Of a stretch of 7,046 bases of DNA, positions 1-6,388 are shown piece by piece. Location: NCBI GenBank assembly GCA_026990045.1, contig JALSIK010000007.1, positions 1-7,046 of the forward strand, in the 5' to 3' direction. Both the position numbers and the translations under genes were made by a program. Under the pieces are notes generated by a model. The model ran no database searches and had not been told where the DNA came from. It worked only from the letters and a program-made list of their open reading frames with translations. Every line of letters starts with the position of its first letter. Position 1 is the stretch's first letter. The DNA is from Chromatiales bacterium (lineage in GTDB: Bacteria > Pseudomonadota > Gammaproteobacteria > CAMYNG01).

Positions 1-29
1 CGGCGCCCATGGGGCCGGACCCGGCGCCG
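1..29. repeat. GC-rich inverted repeat downstream of the PilZ gene
   Basis: CGGCGCC at 1-7 is exactly complementary to GGCGCCG at 23-29, leaving a 15-base loop. It lies just past the stop codon of the minus-strand PilZ gene, where a transcription terminator could sit. No T-tract follows on either strand inside the window, and short inverted repeats are common by chance at this GC content. It could be half of a terminator whose tail lies outside the window, or nothing. Confidence 0.2.
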
Positions 30-30
30 C

Positions 31-333
31 TCAGTCGAGGACCTGCTTGATGACGGCGCCGATCTCGTAACCGTCGCCGCGGCGCTGCTTGTCCACGCGC
101 ACGATCTTGACCATGGCGTGCAGCGGCGGGGTGACGGCGTTTTCGGGCGTGATGCGCACTTCCAGCATCTCGTCCACCGGCAGCTCGCGCGGGGCGATGA
201 ACATCATGCCGCGGCCGCTGAGGTTGCGGGCCTGGCCCCGCTCCTCGTCCTCCGCGGTGGCGAGCCGGTAGGTGAGCTCGCAGTCCACCGTGACCCGGAA
301 GAAGTCGCGTTTCTCGTCGTAGTCACGCGGCAT
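31..333 (-). CDS. Small PilZ-domain protein, probable c-di-GMP binder
   Basis: A 100-residue protein that is essentially one PilZ domain. Both canonical ligand motifs are present in order: R9-D-F-F-R13 (RxxxR) and N37-L-S-G-R-G42 (D/NxSxxG). These are the residues that hold cyclic di-GMP in the family, so it should be a cytosolic effector that senses this second messenger; its target cannot be told from sequence. No signal peptide or membrane segment is visible. The start is ATG at 333-331, because a strong GGAGGAGG lies 7 bases upstream and the RxxxR motif begins at residue 9, as usual for single-domain PilZ proteins. An upstream in-frame start at 399 would add 22 residues without a binding site and would overlap the likely promoter. 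It is divergent from mutS and probably unrelated to it in function. The domain call is firm; the biological role is unknown. Confidence 0.88.
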   Translation of the reverse strand: MPRDYDEKRDFFRVTVDCELTYRLATAEDEERGQARNLSGRGMMFIAPRELPVDEMLEVRITPENAVTPPLHAMVKIVRVDKQRRGDGYEIGAVIKQVLD

Positions 334-340
334 TGCCTGG

Positions 341-348
341 CCTCCTCC
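341..348 (-). promoter_or_regulatory. Ribosome binding site of the PilZ gene
   Basis: The plus strand reads CCTCCTCC, which is GGAGGAGG on the coding strand. It sits 7 bases before the ATG at 333. This near-perfect Shine-Dalgarno sequence decides the start in favour of the 100-residue product over the longer frame starting at 399. Confidence 0.75.
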
Positions 349-365
349 AAGGGCGGTACCTGCCG

Positions 366-371
366 ATTGTA
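366..371 (-). promoter_or_regulatory. Candidate -10 element for the PilZ gene
   Basis: On the minus strand this reads TACAAT, five of six matches to the sigma-70 -10 consensus, in one of the few A/T-containing spots of the divergent gap. Transcription would begin near 358-360, giving a leader of about 25 bases that contains the strong ribosome binding site. No good -35 hexamer is found at 16-18 bases; GTGAAA lies 22 bases upstream, which is too far. Tentative. Confidence 0.3.
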
Positions 372-425
372 CATGAAGCGGCCACGGCGCGCCTTTCACC
401 GGCGGGGGCGATTGGCTAGACTGTG

Positions 426-2999
426 ATGCCCATGGCAGGGGCCCGCGCCGATCTCTCCCAGCACACGCCCATGATGCAGCAGTACCTGCGCATCAAGGCG
501 GAGTACCCGGACACCCTGCTGTTCTACCGCATGGGCGACTTCTACGAGCTGTTCTACGACGACGCCCGCCGCGCCGCCGAGCTCCTGGACCTGACCCTCA
601 CCGCCCGCGGCCAGTCGGCGGGCGAGCCCATCCCCATGGCCGGGGTGCCCTGCCACGCGGTGGAAACGTACCTGGCGCGGCTGCTGCGCCGGGGCGAATC
701 GGTGGCCATCTGCGAGCAGCTGGGCGACCCGGCGGCCTCGCGCGGGCCGGTGGAGCGCAAGGTGGTGCGGGTGGTCACCCCGGGCACCGTCACCGACGAG
801 GCCCTGCTGGAGGAGCGGCGCGACAACCTGCTGGCGGCGGTGTGCCCCGGCGGCGGCCGCTTCGGGCTGGCGGTGCTGGATCTCGGCGCCGGCCGCCTGG
901 TGCTGCAGGAGCCCGCCGGCACCGCCGCCCTGGAGGCGGAGCTGGGCCGCCTGCGCCCGGCCGAGCTGCTGCTGCCGGACCACCTGGACGGCAGCCAGCG
1001 GGCCTGGGCCGCGGACTGGCTGCAGCGCCCGCTGCCCGCCTGGCACTTCGAGCACGACACCGCCCTGCGCCGCATCTGCCAGCAGTACGGCGTCCAGGAC
1101 CTGTCCGGCTTCGGCTGCGAGGGCCTGACCCTGGCGGTGGCCGCCGCCGGCGCCCTGCTCCACTACGTCCACGAGACCCAGCAGGGCGCCCCGCCCCACC
1201 TCCAGCCGCCGCGGGTGGAATGGCCGGACGACGCCATCGTCCTCGACGCCGCCAGCCGCCGCAACCTGGAGCTGGAGCACGGCCTGGCCGGCGACGACCG
1301 CCACACCCTGGCCGCGGTGCTGGACCGCACCGCCACCGCCATGGGCGGGCGCCTGCTGCGCCGCTGGCTGCACCGGCCGCTGCGCGACCGCGCCGTGCTC
1401 ACCGCGCGCCAGGACGTGGTGGCGCTGCTCCTGGAAGACGAGCGCTTCGCCGCGCTGCACGAGACCCTGCGCGGCATCGGCGACGTGGAGCGCATCCTCG
1501 CCCGCGTCGGCCTGCGCTCGGCGCGACCACGCGATCTCGCCGTGCTGCGTGCCGCCCTGGGCACCCTGCCCGCCGTTCACCGCGCCCTGGCCGGCCTCGA
1601 CCACCCGTTGCTGGCGCGCCTGCGCGAGGACCTGGGCGAGTTCCCCCGCCTGCACGAGCTGCTGGTGCGGGCCATCGTGGACAACCCGCCGGTGCTCATA
1701 CGCGACGGCGGCGTCATCGCCCCCGGCTTCGACCCGGAGCTGGACGAGCTGCGCGCCCTGCGCGACAACGCCGGCGCCTTCCTGCGCGAGCTGGAGGCGC
1801 GCGAGCAAGCCGCCACCGGCATCCCCAACCTCAAGGTGGGCTACAACAAGGTCCACGGCTTTTATATAGAGGTCACCCGGGGGCAGACCGACAAGGTGCC
1901 GGACCGCTACCAGCGCCGCCAGACCCTCAAGGGCGCCGAGCGCTACATCACGCCGGAGCTCAAGGCCCACGAGGACAAGGTGCTGTCCAGCGCCGAGCGG
2001 GCGCTGGCACGGGAGAAGCACCTGTACCAGTCGCTGCTGGACACCCTCGCCGGCGAGCTGGCGCCGCTGCAGCGCTGCGCCGCCGCCGTGGCCGAGCTGG
2101 ACGTGCTCAACACCCTGGCCGAGCGCGCCGCCACCCTGGGCTACCGCCGCCCGCGCCTGGTGGACGAGCCCGTGATCCGCATCCGCGGCGGGCGCCACCC
2201 GGTCATCGAGCAGGTCCAGGACGAGCCCTTCACCCCCAACGACGTGGCGCTGGACGGCGACCGCCGCATGCTCATCGTCACCGGGCCCAACATGGGCGGC
2301 AAGTCCACCTACATGCGCCAGACCGCGCTCATCGTGATCATGGCCGGCATGGGCGGCTTCGTGCCCGCCGAATCGGCGGAGCTGGGGCCGGTGGACCGCA
2401 TCTTCACCCGCATCGGCGCCTCCGACGACCTGGCCTCGGGCCGTTCCACCTTCATGGTGGAGATGAGCGAGGCCGCCGCCATCCTCAACAACGCCACCCG
2501 CGACAGCCTGGTGCTGCTGGACGAGATCGGCCGCGGCACCAGCACCTACGACGGCCTGGCCCTGGCCTGGGCGGTGGCGGCGGACCTGGCGCAGCGGGTG
2601 GGCGCCTTCACCCTGTTCTCCACCCATTACTTCGAGCTCACCCGCCTGCCGGAGCAGTTCCCGTCCTGCGCCAACGTGCACCTGGACGCCACCGAGCACG
2701 ACGGCCGGGTGGTGTTCCTGCACCGGGTCCGGCCCGGGGCCGCCAGCCGCAGCTACGGCCTGCACGTGGCCGCCCTGGCCGGGGTGCCGGCCCACGTCAT
2801 CGCCGACGCGCGCCGGCGCCTCGCCCACCTGGAGCGCAACGGCGCCGCGGGCGACCCGCCTCCGCCCGAGACCCCCGCCCCGGCGGCGCCGCCCCACCCC
2901 GCCCTGGCCCTGCTGGCGGAGATCCGCCCGGACGAGATGACCCCGCGCCAGGCCCTGGACCTCCTCTACCGCCTCAAGGACCTGGCGGGCGGCGGCTGA
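426..2999 (+). CDS. mutS: DNA mismatch repair protein MutS
   Basis: MutS dimers slide on DNA, bind mispairs and small loops, and use ATP to recruit MutL. The 857-residue product aligns along its whole length with E. coli MutS (853 residues). The mismatch-reading Phe-x-Glu motif is in GDFYELF (F39, E41), right after the conserved HTPMMQQYL segment. The connector, core and clamp regions follow. The ABC-type ATPase has Walker A GPNMGGKST at 620-628 (K626), the signature region DDLASGRSTFMVEM, Walker B LVLLDEIGRGTS (D699, E700) and the switch STHYFEL (H734). The C-terminal tetramerisation helix ends in TPRQALDLLYRLKDL. Between them, residues 806-826 are a Pro/Ala-rich linker with no recognisable beta-clamp motif. 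Start choice is soft: GTG 423, ATG 426 and ATG 432 are all in frame and none has a good ribosome binding site; ATG 426 is a compromise. fdxA follows after 108 bases. A short run of A/T-ending codons at 1860-1868 stands out. Confidence 0.98.
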   Translation: MPMAGARADLSQHTPMMQQYLRIKAEYPDTLLFYRMGDFYELFYDDARRAAELLDLTLTARGQSAGEPIPMAGVPCHAVETYLARLLRRGESVAICEQLGDPAASRGPVERKVVRVVTPGTVTDEALLEERRDNLLAAVCPGGGRFGLAVLDLGAGRLVLQEPAGTAALEAELGRLRPAELLLPDHLDGSQRAWAADWLQRPLPAWHFEHDTALRRICQQYGVQDLSGFGCEGLTLAVAAAGALLHYVHETQQGAPPHLQPPRVEWPDDAIVLDAASRRNLELEHGLAGDDRHTLAAVLDRTATAMGGRLLRRWLHRPLRDRAVLTARQDVVALLLEDERFAALHETLRGIGDVERILARVGLRSARPRDLAVLRAALGTLPAVHRALAGLDHPLLARLREDLGEFPRLHELLVRAIVDNPPVLIRDGGVIAPGFDPELDELRALRDNAGAFLRELEAREQAATGIPNLKVGYNKVHGFYIEVTRGQTDKVPDRYQRRQTLKGAERYITPELKAHEDKVLSSAERALAREKHLYQSLLDTLAGELAPLQRCAAAVAELDVLNTLAERAATLGYRRPRLVDEPVIRIRGGRHPVIEQVQDEPFTPNDVALDGDRRMLIVTGPNMGGKSTYMRQTALIVIMAGMGGFVPAESAELGPVDRIFTRIGASDDLASGRSTFMVEMSEAAAILNNATRDSLVLLDEIGRGTSTYDGLALAWAVAADLAQRVGAFTLFSTHYFELTRLPEQFPSCANVHLDATEHDGRVVFLHRVRPGAASRSYGLHVAALAGVPAHVIADARRRLAHLERNGAAGDPPPPETPAPAAPPHPALALLAEIRPDEMTPRQALDLLYRLKDLAGGG

Positions 3000-3031
3000 G
3001 GCGCGCTCTGGTCCGCTCCCGGGCCGCCCTG

Positions 3032-3037
3032 TACACT
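3032..3037 (+). promoter_or_regulatory. Weak candidate -10 element before fdxA
   Basis: TACACT matches four of six positions of the sigma-70 -10 consensus and lies 70 bases before the fdxA start. It sits in the loop of a 7-bp perfect inverted repeat, CTCCCGG (3016-3022) and CCGGGAG (3049-3055). No acceptable -35 hexamer is at the right distance. FdxA is usually well expressed, and a 108-bp gap leaves room for its own promoter, but this particular site is a guess. Confidence 0.18.
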
Positions 3038-3095
3038 ACGCCCTGTTTCCGGGAGGGGCCCGCCGCGAGATCCAACGAGGCCAGTAGTTGTATTC

Positions 3096-3101
3096 AAGGA
3101 G
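3096..3101 (+). promoter_or_regulatory. Ribosome binding site of fdxA
   Basis: AAGGAG, six bases before the ATG at 3108, is a strong Shine-Dalgarno sequence in an unusually A/T-containing leader for this window. It fixes the ferredoxin start and fits efficient translation. Confidence 0.75.
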
Positions 3102-3107
3102 CCGACC

Positions 3108-3431
3108 ATGACCTACGTCGTCACCGAGAACTGCATCAAGTGCAAGTACACCGACTGCGTGGAAGTGTGCCCGGTGGACTGCTTCCACGAGGGCCCCAAC
3201 TTCCTGGTCATCGATCCCGACGAGTGCATCGACTGCACCCTGTGCGAGCCCGAGTGCCCGGCGGAGGCCATCTTCGCCGAGGACGACGTGCCCGAGGGCC
3301 AGGAGCAGTTCATCGAGCTCAATGCCGAGCTGGCGCGCGAGTGGCCGGTGATCACGCAGAAGAAGGATCCCCTGCCCGACGCCGAGCAGTGGGACGGGGT
3401 CAAGGACAAGCTCAAGTACCTGGAGCGCTGA
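3108..3431 (+). CDS. fdxA: Seven-iron ferredoxin FdxA ([3Fe-4S][4Fe-4S])
   Basis: A 107-residue low-potential electron carrier of the Azotobacter vinelandii ferredoxin I type, cytosolic. All nine cysteines expected from FdI are in place: by analogy C9, C17 and C50 hold the 3Fe-4S cluster and C21, C40, C43 and C46 hold the 4Fe-4S cluster, with C12 and C25 as extra cysteines. The tell-tale FdI replacement of a simple CxxCxxC by C9-x7-C17-x3-C21 is clear. The acidic C-terminal extension (about residues 55-107, containing KKDPLPDAEQWDGVK) is also of FdI type, and the length agrees within a residue. The start is set by AAGGAG six bases upstream. The gene after mutS is fdxA in Pseudomonas and Azotobacter too, so the position is conserved. 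Physiological partners are not evident; in Azotobacter FdI is tied to redox-stress regulation. G+C appears lower than in the flanking genes, as is common for a conserved, well-expressed small protein. Confidence 0.97.
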   Translation: MTYVVTENCIKCKYTDCVEVCPVDCFHEGPNFLVIDPDECIDCTLCEPECPAEAIFAEDDVPEGQEQFIELNAELAREWPVITQKKDPLPDAEQWDGVKDKLKYLER

Positions 3432-3433
3432 GG

Positions 3434-3447
3434 CCCCGGCGCCGGGG
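3434..3447 (+). repeat. Perfect 14-bp palindrome between fdxA and the AddB-like gene
   Basis: CCCCGGCGCCGGGG equals its own reverse complement and starts two bases after the fdxA stop codon. In RNA it can fold as a 5-bp all-GC stem with a GCGC tetraloop. No U-tract follows, so it is not a standard intrinsic terminator. Its right arm GGGG is also the only Shine-Dalgarno-like sequence for the GTG start at 3454, so folding would hide the binding site. It may act as a translational brake or a pause site, or be fortuitous at this GC content. Confidence 0.5.
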
Positions 3448-3453
3448 ACGGCC

Positions 3454-6387
3454 GTGCCCGCCACCGTCTTCCGGGTCCCCCACCACGCCGACCCCCTGGC
3501 GGCCACTGCCGCCGCCCTGCTGGAGCGCCACGCGCGGGACCTGCCGGACCTGACCCGCGTCACCGTCCTCCTGCCCGAGGCCGCCGCGGTGCCGGAGCTG
3601 CGCCGGGCCCTGGCGGCGGCGGCCCGGGCGCGCGGCCTCGAGGCCCTGCTGGGCCCCTTCATCACCACCCTCTCCGGCTGGGCGCGGGAGGCCGCCGCCC
3701 GCCCCGGCCTGTGCCGGCCCCAGGCCCGCCTCCTGGTGCTGGCCGACGCCCTGCGCCGCCACCCGGCCCTGCTGGGCCAGGCCAGCCCCTGGGCCGTGGC
3801 CGCCGGCCTGCTGGAGCTGTTCGACCAGCTCACCCGCAACCTGGCCCGGCCCGACGAGTCCCTGGAAGATTTCACCCGCCGCCTGCGCGAGGCCTACGGC
3901 ATGGACGAGGCCGGGGCCCCGGCGGGATTCGTGCGCGAGGCCCACGTGGTCCACACCCTGTGGCGGGCGTGGCACGAGGAGCTGGCCGGGGCCGGGCTGG
4001 CCGACCCGGTGCAGGCCTGGTGCGAGGCCCTGGCGCGGCTCGCCGCCACCACCGGCGGCGCGGTGTGGGCGGTGGGCCTCACCCGGCTGGCCGCCTCCGA
4101 GCGCGAGGCCCTGGGGACCCTGGCCGAGCGCGGCCTGCTCACCGTGGTGGTCACCGGCGCCGATGCCGCGACACCCCGGCACCCCGACGCCGCCGCGGCC
4201 GAGACCGCCCGCGCCCTGGCCCCGGACGCCGCCCGCCGCCCGCCGCCCGCCGACCCCGGTCCCCCGCCCCCGGTGAGCCAGGTGCTCGACGCCGTCTTCG
4301 CCGGTCCCGGGGAGCCCCTGGCGGCCCGGGCGGCGGCCGCCGCCGCGCGCTGGCCGGAGTCCCCCCTGGTCCCGGTGCTGTCCTGGTTCGGGGCCCGGGA
4401 CCCCGAGGAGGAGGCCCGCGCGGTGGAGCTGCAGGTGCGCCGCTGGCTGCTGGACGGGGCCCGCCACGTGGCCGTGGTCACCGAGGACCGGCGCCTGGCC
4501 CGGCGGGTGCGGGCCCTGCTGGAGCGGGCCGGCATCAGCCTGGCCGACGCCGCCGGCTGGGCCCTGTCCACCACCGCCGCCGCGGCGGTGCTGGAACGGT
4601 GGCTGCAGTGCGTGGAAGAAGACTTCGCCTGGTTGCCGCTGCTGGACCTGCTCAAGTCGCCGTTTCTGCCCGGCGGCGGCCGCCCGGAACACGCCGACGC
4701 GGTGCGGCGGCTGGAGCGCGACATCGTCCACCGCGAGAACGTGGCCGCCGGGCTCGAGCGCTACCGGCGCACCATCGACGCCCGCCTGGAGCGGCTCCAG
4801 GCCCGCCACGGCTGGACCCCGGCCACCGCCGCCGTGCTCAAGGAGATCCTGGACCGGCTGGAGGAGGCGGCCCGGCCCCTGGCCGCCCTGCGCGGCGGGC
4901 GCCATCCGGCCCCCCGCTGGCTGGCCGCCCTGGACGCCTCGCTGGCCACCCTGGGCCTGGACGCGGGCCTCGCCGCCGACGCCGCCGGGTCCCGGGTGGC
5001 GGACATCCTGCGCCGGCTGGCCGCCGCCGCGCGCCAGTGGCCGCTGGCGCTGTCGTGGACCGACTTCCGCGGCTGGCTGGCCCAGGCCCTGGAAGGCGAC
5101 ACCTTCCGCCCCGCCGAGACCGGCAGCGGGGTGCGGCTGCTGACCCCGGCCCAGGCCGCCCTGCTGCGCTTCGACGCCGTGGCCATCGCCGGCGCCGACC
5201 GCGGCCACCTGCCGGTGCCGCCGGCGCCGGGACCGTTCTTCAACGACGCCGTGGCCCGCGCCCTGGGCCTGCCCACCCGCGGCCAGGACCTGGCCCGCCA
5301 GCTCCACCACTTCCGCGCCCTGCTGGAGGCCGCGCCACGGGTGCTCGTCACCGCCTGCGTGCGCGAGGACGGCGAGCCGGTGCCCCCCGGCCCGTGGGTG
5401 GAGCTGCTGCAGTCCTTCCACCGTCTCGCCTGGGGCACCGCCCTGGACAGCGACCTGGGGCCCCTGCTGCGCCGGCCGGGGCAGACCCTGGTGCAGCGCT
5501 GTCCCGATGCCACGCTGCCGGCGCCCCGGCCCCGCCCGCGCCCGGTGCTCACCGCGGTGGACCCGCCCCCGCGGCTGTCGGCCTCGGCCTACCAGACCCT
5601 GGTGGACTGCCCGTACCGGTTCTACGCCCAGCGCTGCCTGAACCTGGCCGCGCCCGAGGAGATCCAGCTCGCCCTGGCCAAGGCCGACTACGGCGGCCGC
5701 GTCCACACCTGCCTCCAGGCCCTGCACGAGGACGTGGACGGCCTGCCCGGGCCGTGGCCGGGGCCGTGGGACGCGGCCCACGCGCGCGACATCGAGGCCG
5801 TGCTGGAGCACATCTCCGAGGCCGTGTTCCGGCGCGACCTGGAGACCCACTTCGAGCACCTGGGCTGGTACCGGCGCTGGCTCCGGCTCATCCCCACCTG
5901 CGTGCAATGGGAGATCGAGCGCGCCGCCCAGGGCTGGCGGGTGGCCGCCTGCGAGCTGGCGCTGGAAACGGCGCTGGAGGGCGGGCCGGTCCTCACCGGC
6001 CGCCTGGACCGGGTGGACCGGCGCCGGGGTGCATCCGGCACCGAGTGCATGGTGCTGGACTACAAGACGGGGACCATCGCATCGGGCAAGGACGTGGCGG
6101 CCGGCGAGGCGGTGCAGCTCCCCTTCTACGCCCTGCTGCTGGCCGAGGCCGGCGCCGCCGCCTTCGTGGACGTGGACAAGCCGCCGGTGAAAACGAAAAC
6201 CGTGGTCGCGGGCGAGGAGCTGGCCGCCCTGGCCGCGGCCCACCGCGAGCGCCTGCGGGCCCTGGCCGCGGCCCTGGGCGCGGGGGCGGCCCTGCCCGCC
6301 TGGGGCGACGCCGGCACCTGCAAGTACTGCGAGATGGACCGCCTGTGCCGGCGCACCCACTGGCTGCCCGACGGCGAGGAGGCCTGA
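3454..6387 (+). CDS. AddB-like inactivated helicase / Fe-S PD-(D/E)XK nuclease (DNA repair)
   Basis: A 977-residue protein resembling the AddB-related "probable DNA repair protein" family (about 900 residues; classical AddB is near 1,170). It should be the nuclease-bearing partner of the helicase that follows, in double-strand break resection. The N-terminal half has a helicase-like fold pattern but no Walker A. A typical AddB-like stretch starts at S310 (SWFGARDPEEEA, then AVVTEDRRLARRV around D345). Residues about 255-275 are Pro-rich. The C-terminal nuclease is complete: first cluster cysteine C719 in DCPYRFY, GRLDRVD (D852), LDYKTG (D869, K871), QLPFY (Q888, Y892), then C956-x2-C959-x5-C965. 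C719, C956, C959 and C965 match the four ligands of the AddB-type 4Fe-4S cluster. The GTG start has GGGGA five bases upstream inside a palindrome and lies 22 bases past fdxA. The stop is one base before the next start. Family assignment is confident; the name addB is withheld because it is shorter and divergent. Confidence 0.9.
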   Translation: MPATVFRVPHHADPLAATAAALLERHARDLPDLTRVTVLLPEAAAVPELRRALAAAARARGLEALLGPFITTLSGWAREAAARPGLCRPQARLLVLADALRRHPALLGQASPWAVAAGLLELFDQLTRNLARPDESLEDFTRRLREAYGMDEAGAPAGFVREAHVVHTLWRAWHEELAGAGLADPVQAWCEALARLAATTGGAVWAVGLTRLAASEREALGTLAERGLLTVVVTGADAATPRHPDAAAAETARALAPDAARRPPPADPGPPPPVSQVLDAVFAGPGEPLAARAAAAAARWPESPLVPVLSWFGARDPEEEARAVELQVRRWLLDGARHVAVVTEDRRLARRVRALLERAGISLADAAGWALSTTAAAAVLERWLQCVEEDFAWLPLLDLLKSPFLPGGGRPEHADAVRRLERDIVHRENVAAGLERYRRTIDARLERLQARHGWTPATAAVLKEILDRLEEAARPLAALRGGRHPAPRWLAALDASLATLGLDAGLAADAAGSRVADILRRLAAAARQWPLALSWTDFRGWLAQALEGDTFRPAETGSGVRLLTPAQAALLRFDAVAIAGADRGHLPVPPAPGPFFNDAVARALGLPTRGQDLARQLHHFRALLEAAPRVLVTACVREDGEPVPPGPWVELLQSFHRLAWGTALDSDLGPLLRRPGQTLVQRCPDATLPAPRPRPRPVLTAVDPPPRLSASAYQTLVDCPYRFYAQRCLNLAAPEEIQLALAKADYGGRVHTCLQALHEDVDGLPGPWPGPWDAAHARDIEAVLEHISEAVFRRDLETHFEHLGWYRRWLRLIPTCVQWEIERAAQGWRVAACELALETALEGGPVLTGRLDRVDRRRGASGTECMVLDYKTGTIASGKDVAAGEAVQLPFYALLLAEAGAAAFVDVDKPPVKTKTVVAGEELAALAAAHRERLRALAAALGAGAALPAWGDAGTCKYCEMDRLCRRTHWLPDGEEA
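6376..6382 (+). promoter_or_regulatory. Ribosome binding site of the AddA-like gene, inside the AddB-like gene
   Basis: GAGGAGG lies in the last codons of the upstream gene, six bases before the GTG at 6389. Its position and strength identify this GTG as the start and point to translational coupling between the two subunits. Confidence 0.7.
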
Positions 6388-6388
6388 G

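Noticed and set aside
334..399. N-terminal extension of the PilZ protein to a start at 399
   Set aside because: The extra 22 residues have no ribosome binding site and span the strong GGAGGAGG and the TACAAT element; the ATG at 333 explains all signals better.
396..2897. Open frame of 833 codons antisense to almost all of mutS
   Set aside because: It is an artefact of GC-ending codons in mutS: reverse-strand stops need A/T-rich triplets that hardly occur. The translation is a low-complexity mix of Gly, Ala, Val, Gln, Arg and His with no recognisable domain, and mutS is certain on the other strand.
2987..3029. Possible terminator after mutS (GGGCGGC at 2987-2993 pairing with GCCGCCC at 3023-3029)
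   Set aside because: The 29-base loop is long, part of the stem lies inside the coding region, no T-tract follows, and such pairings arise easily by chance at this composition.
842..3553. Plus-strand open frame of 903 codons crossing mutS, fdxA and the AddB-like start
   Set aside because: It overlaps three recognised genes in another frame and its product is an Arg/Pro/Ala/Gly-rich low-complexity chain, typical of a shifted frame in high-GC DNA.
5748..5770. Short tandem-like repeat GGGCCGTGG...GGGGCCGTGG in the AddB-like gene
   Set aside because: It simply encodes GPWPGPWD with biased codons; two imperfect copies within a coding region are not evidence of a repeat element.
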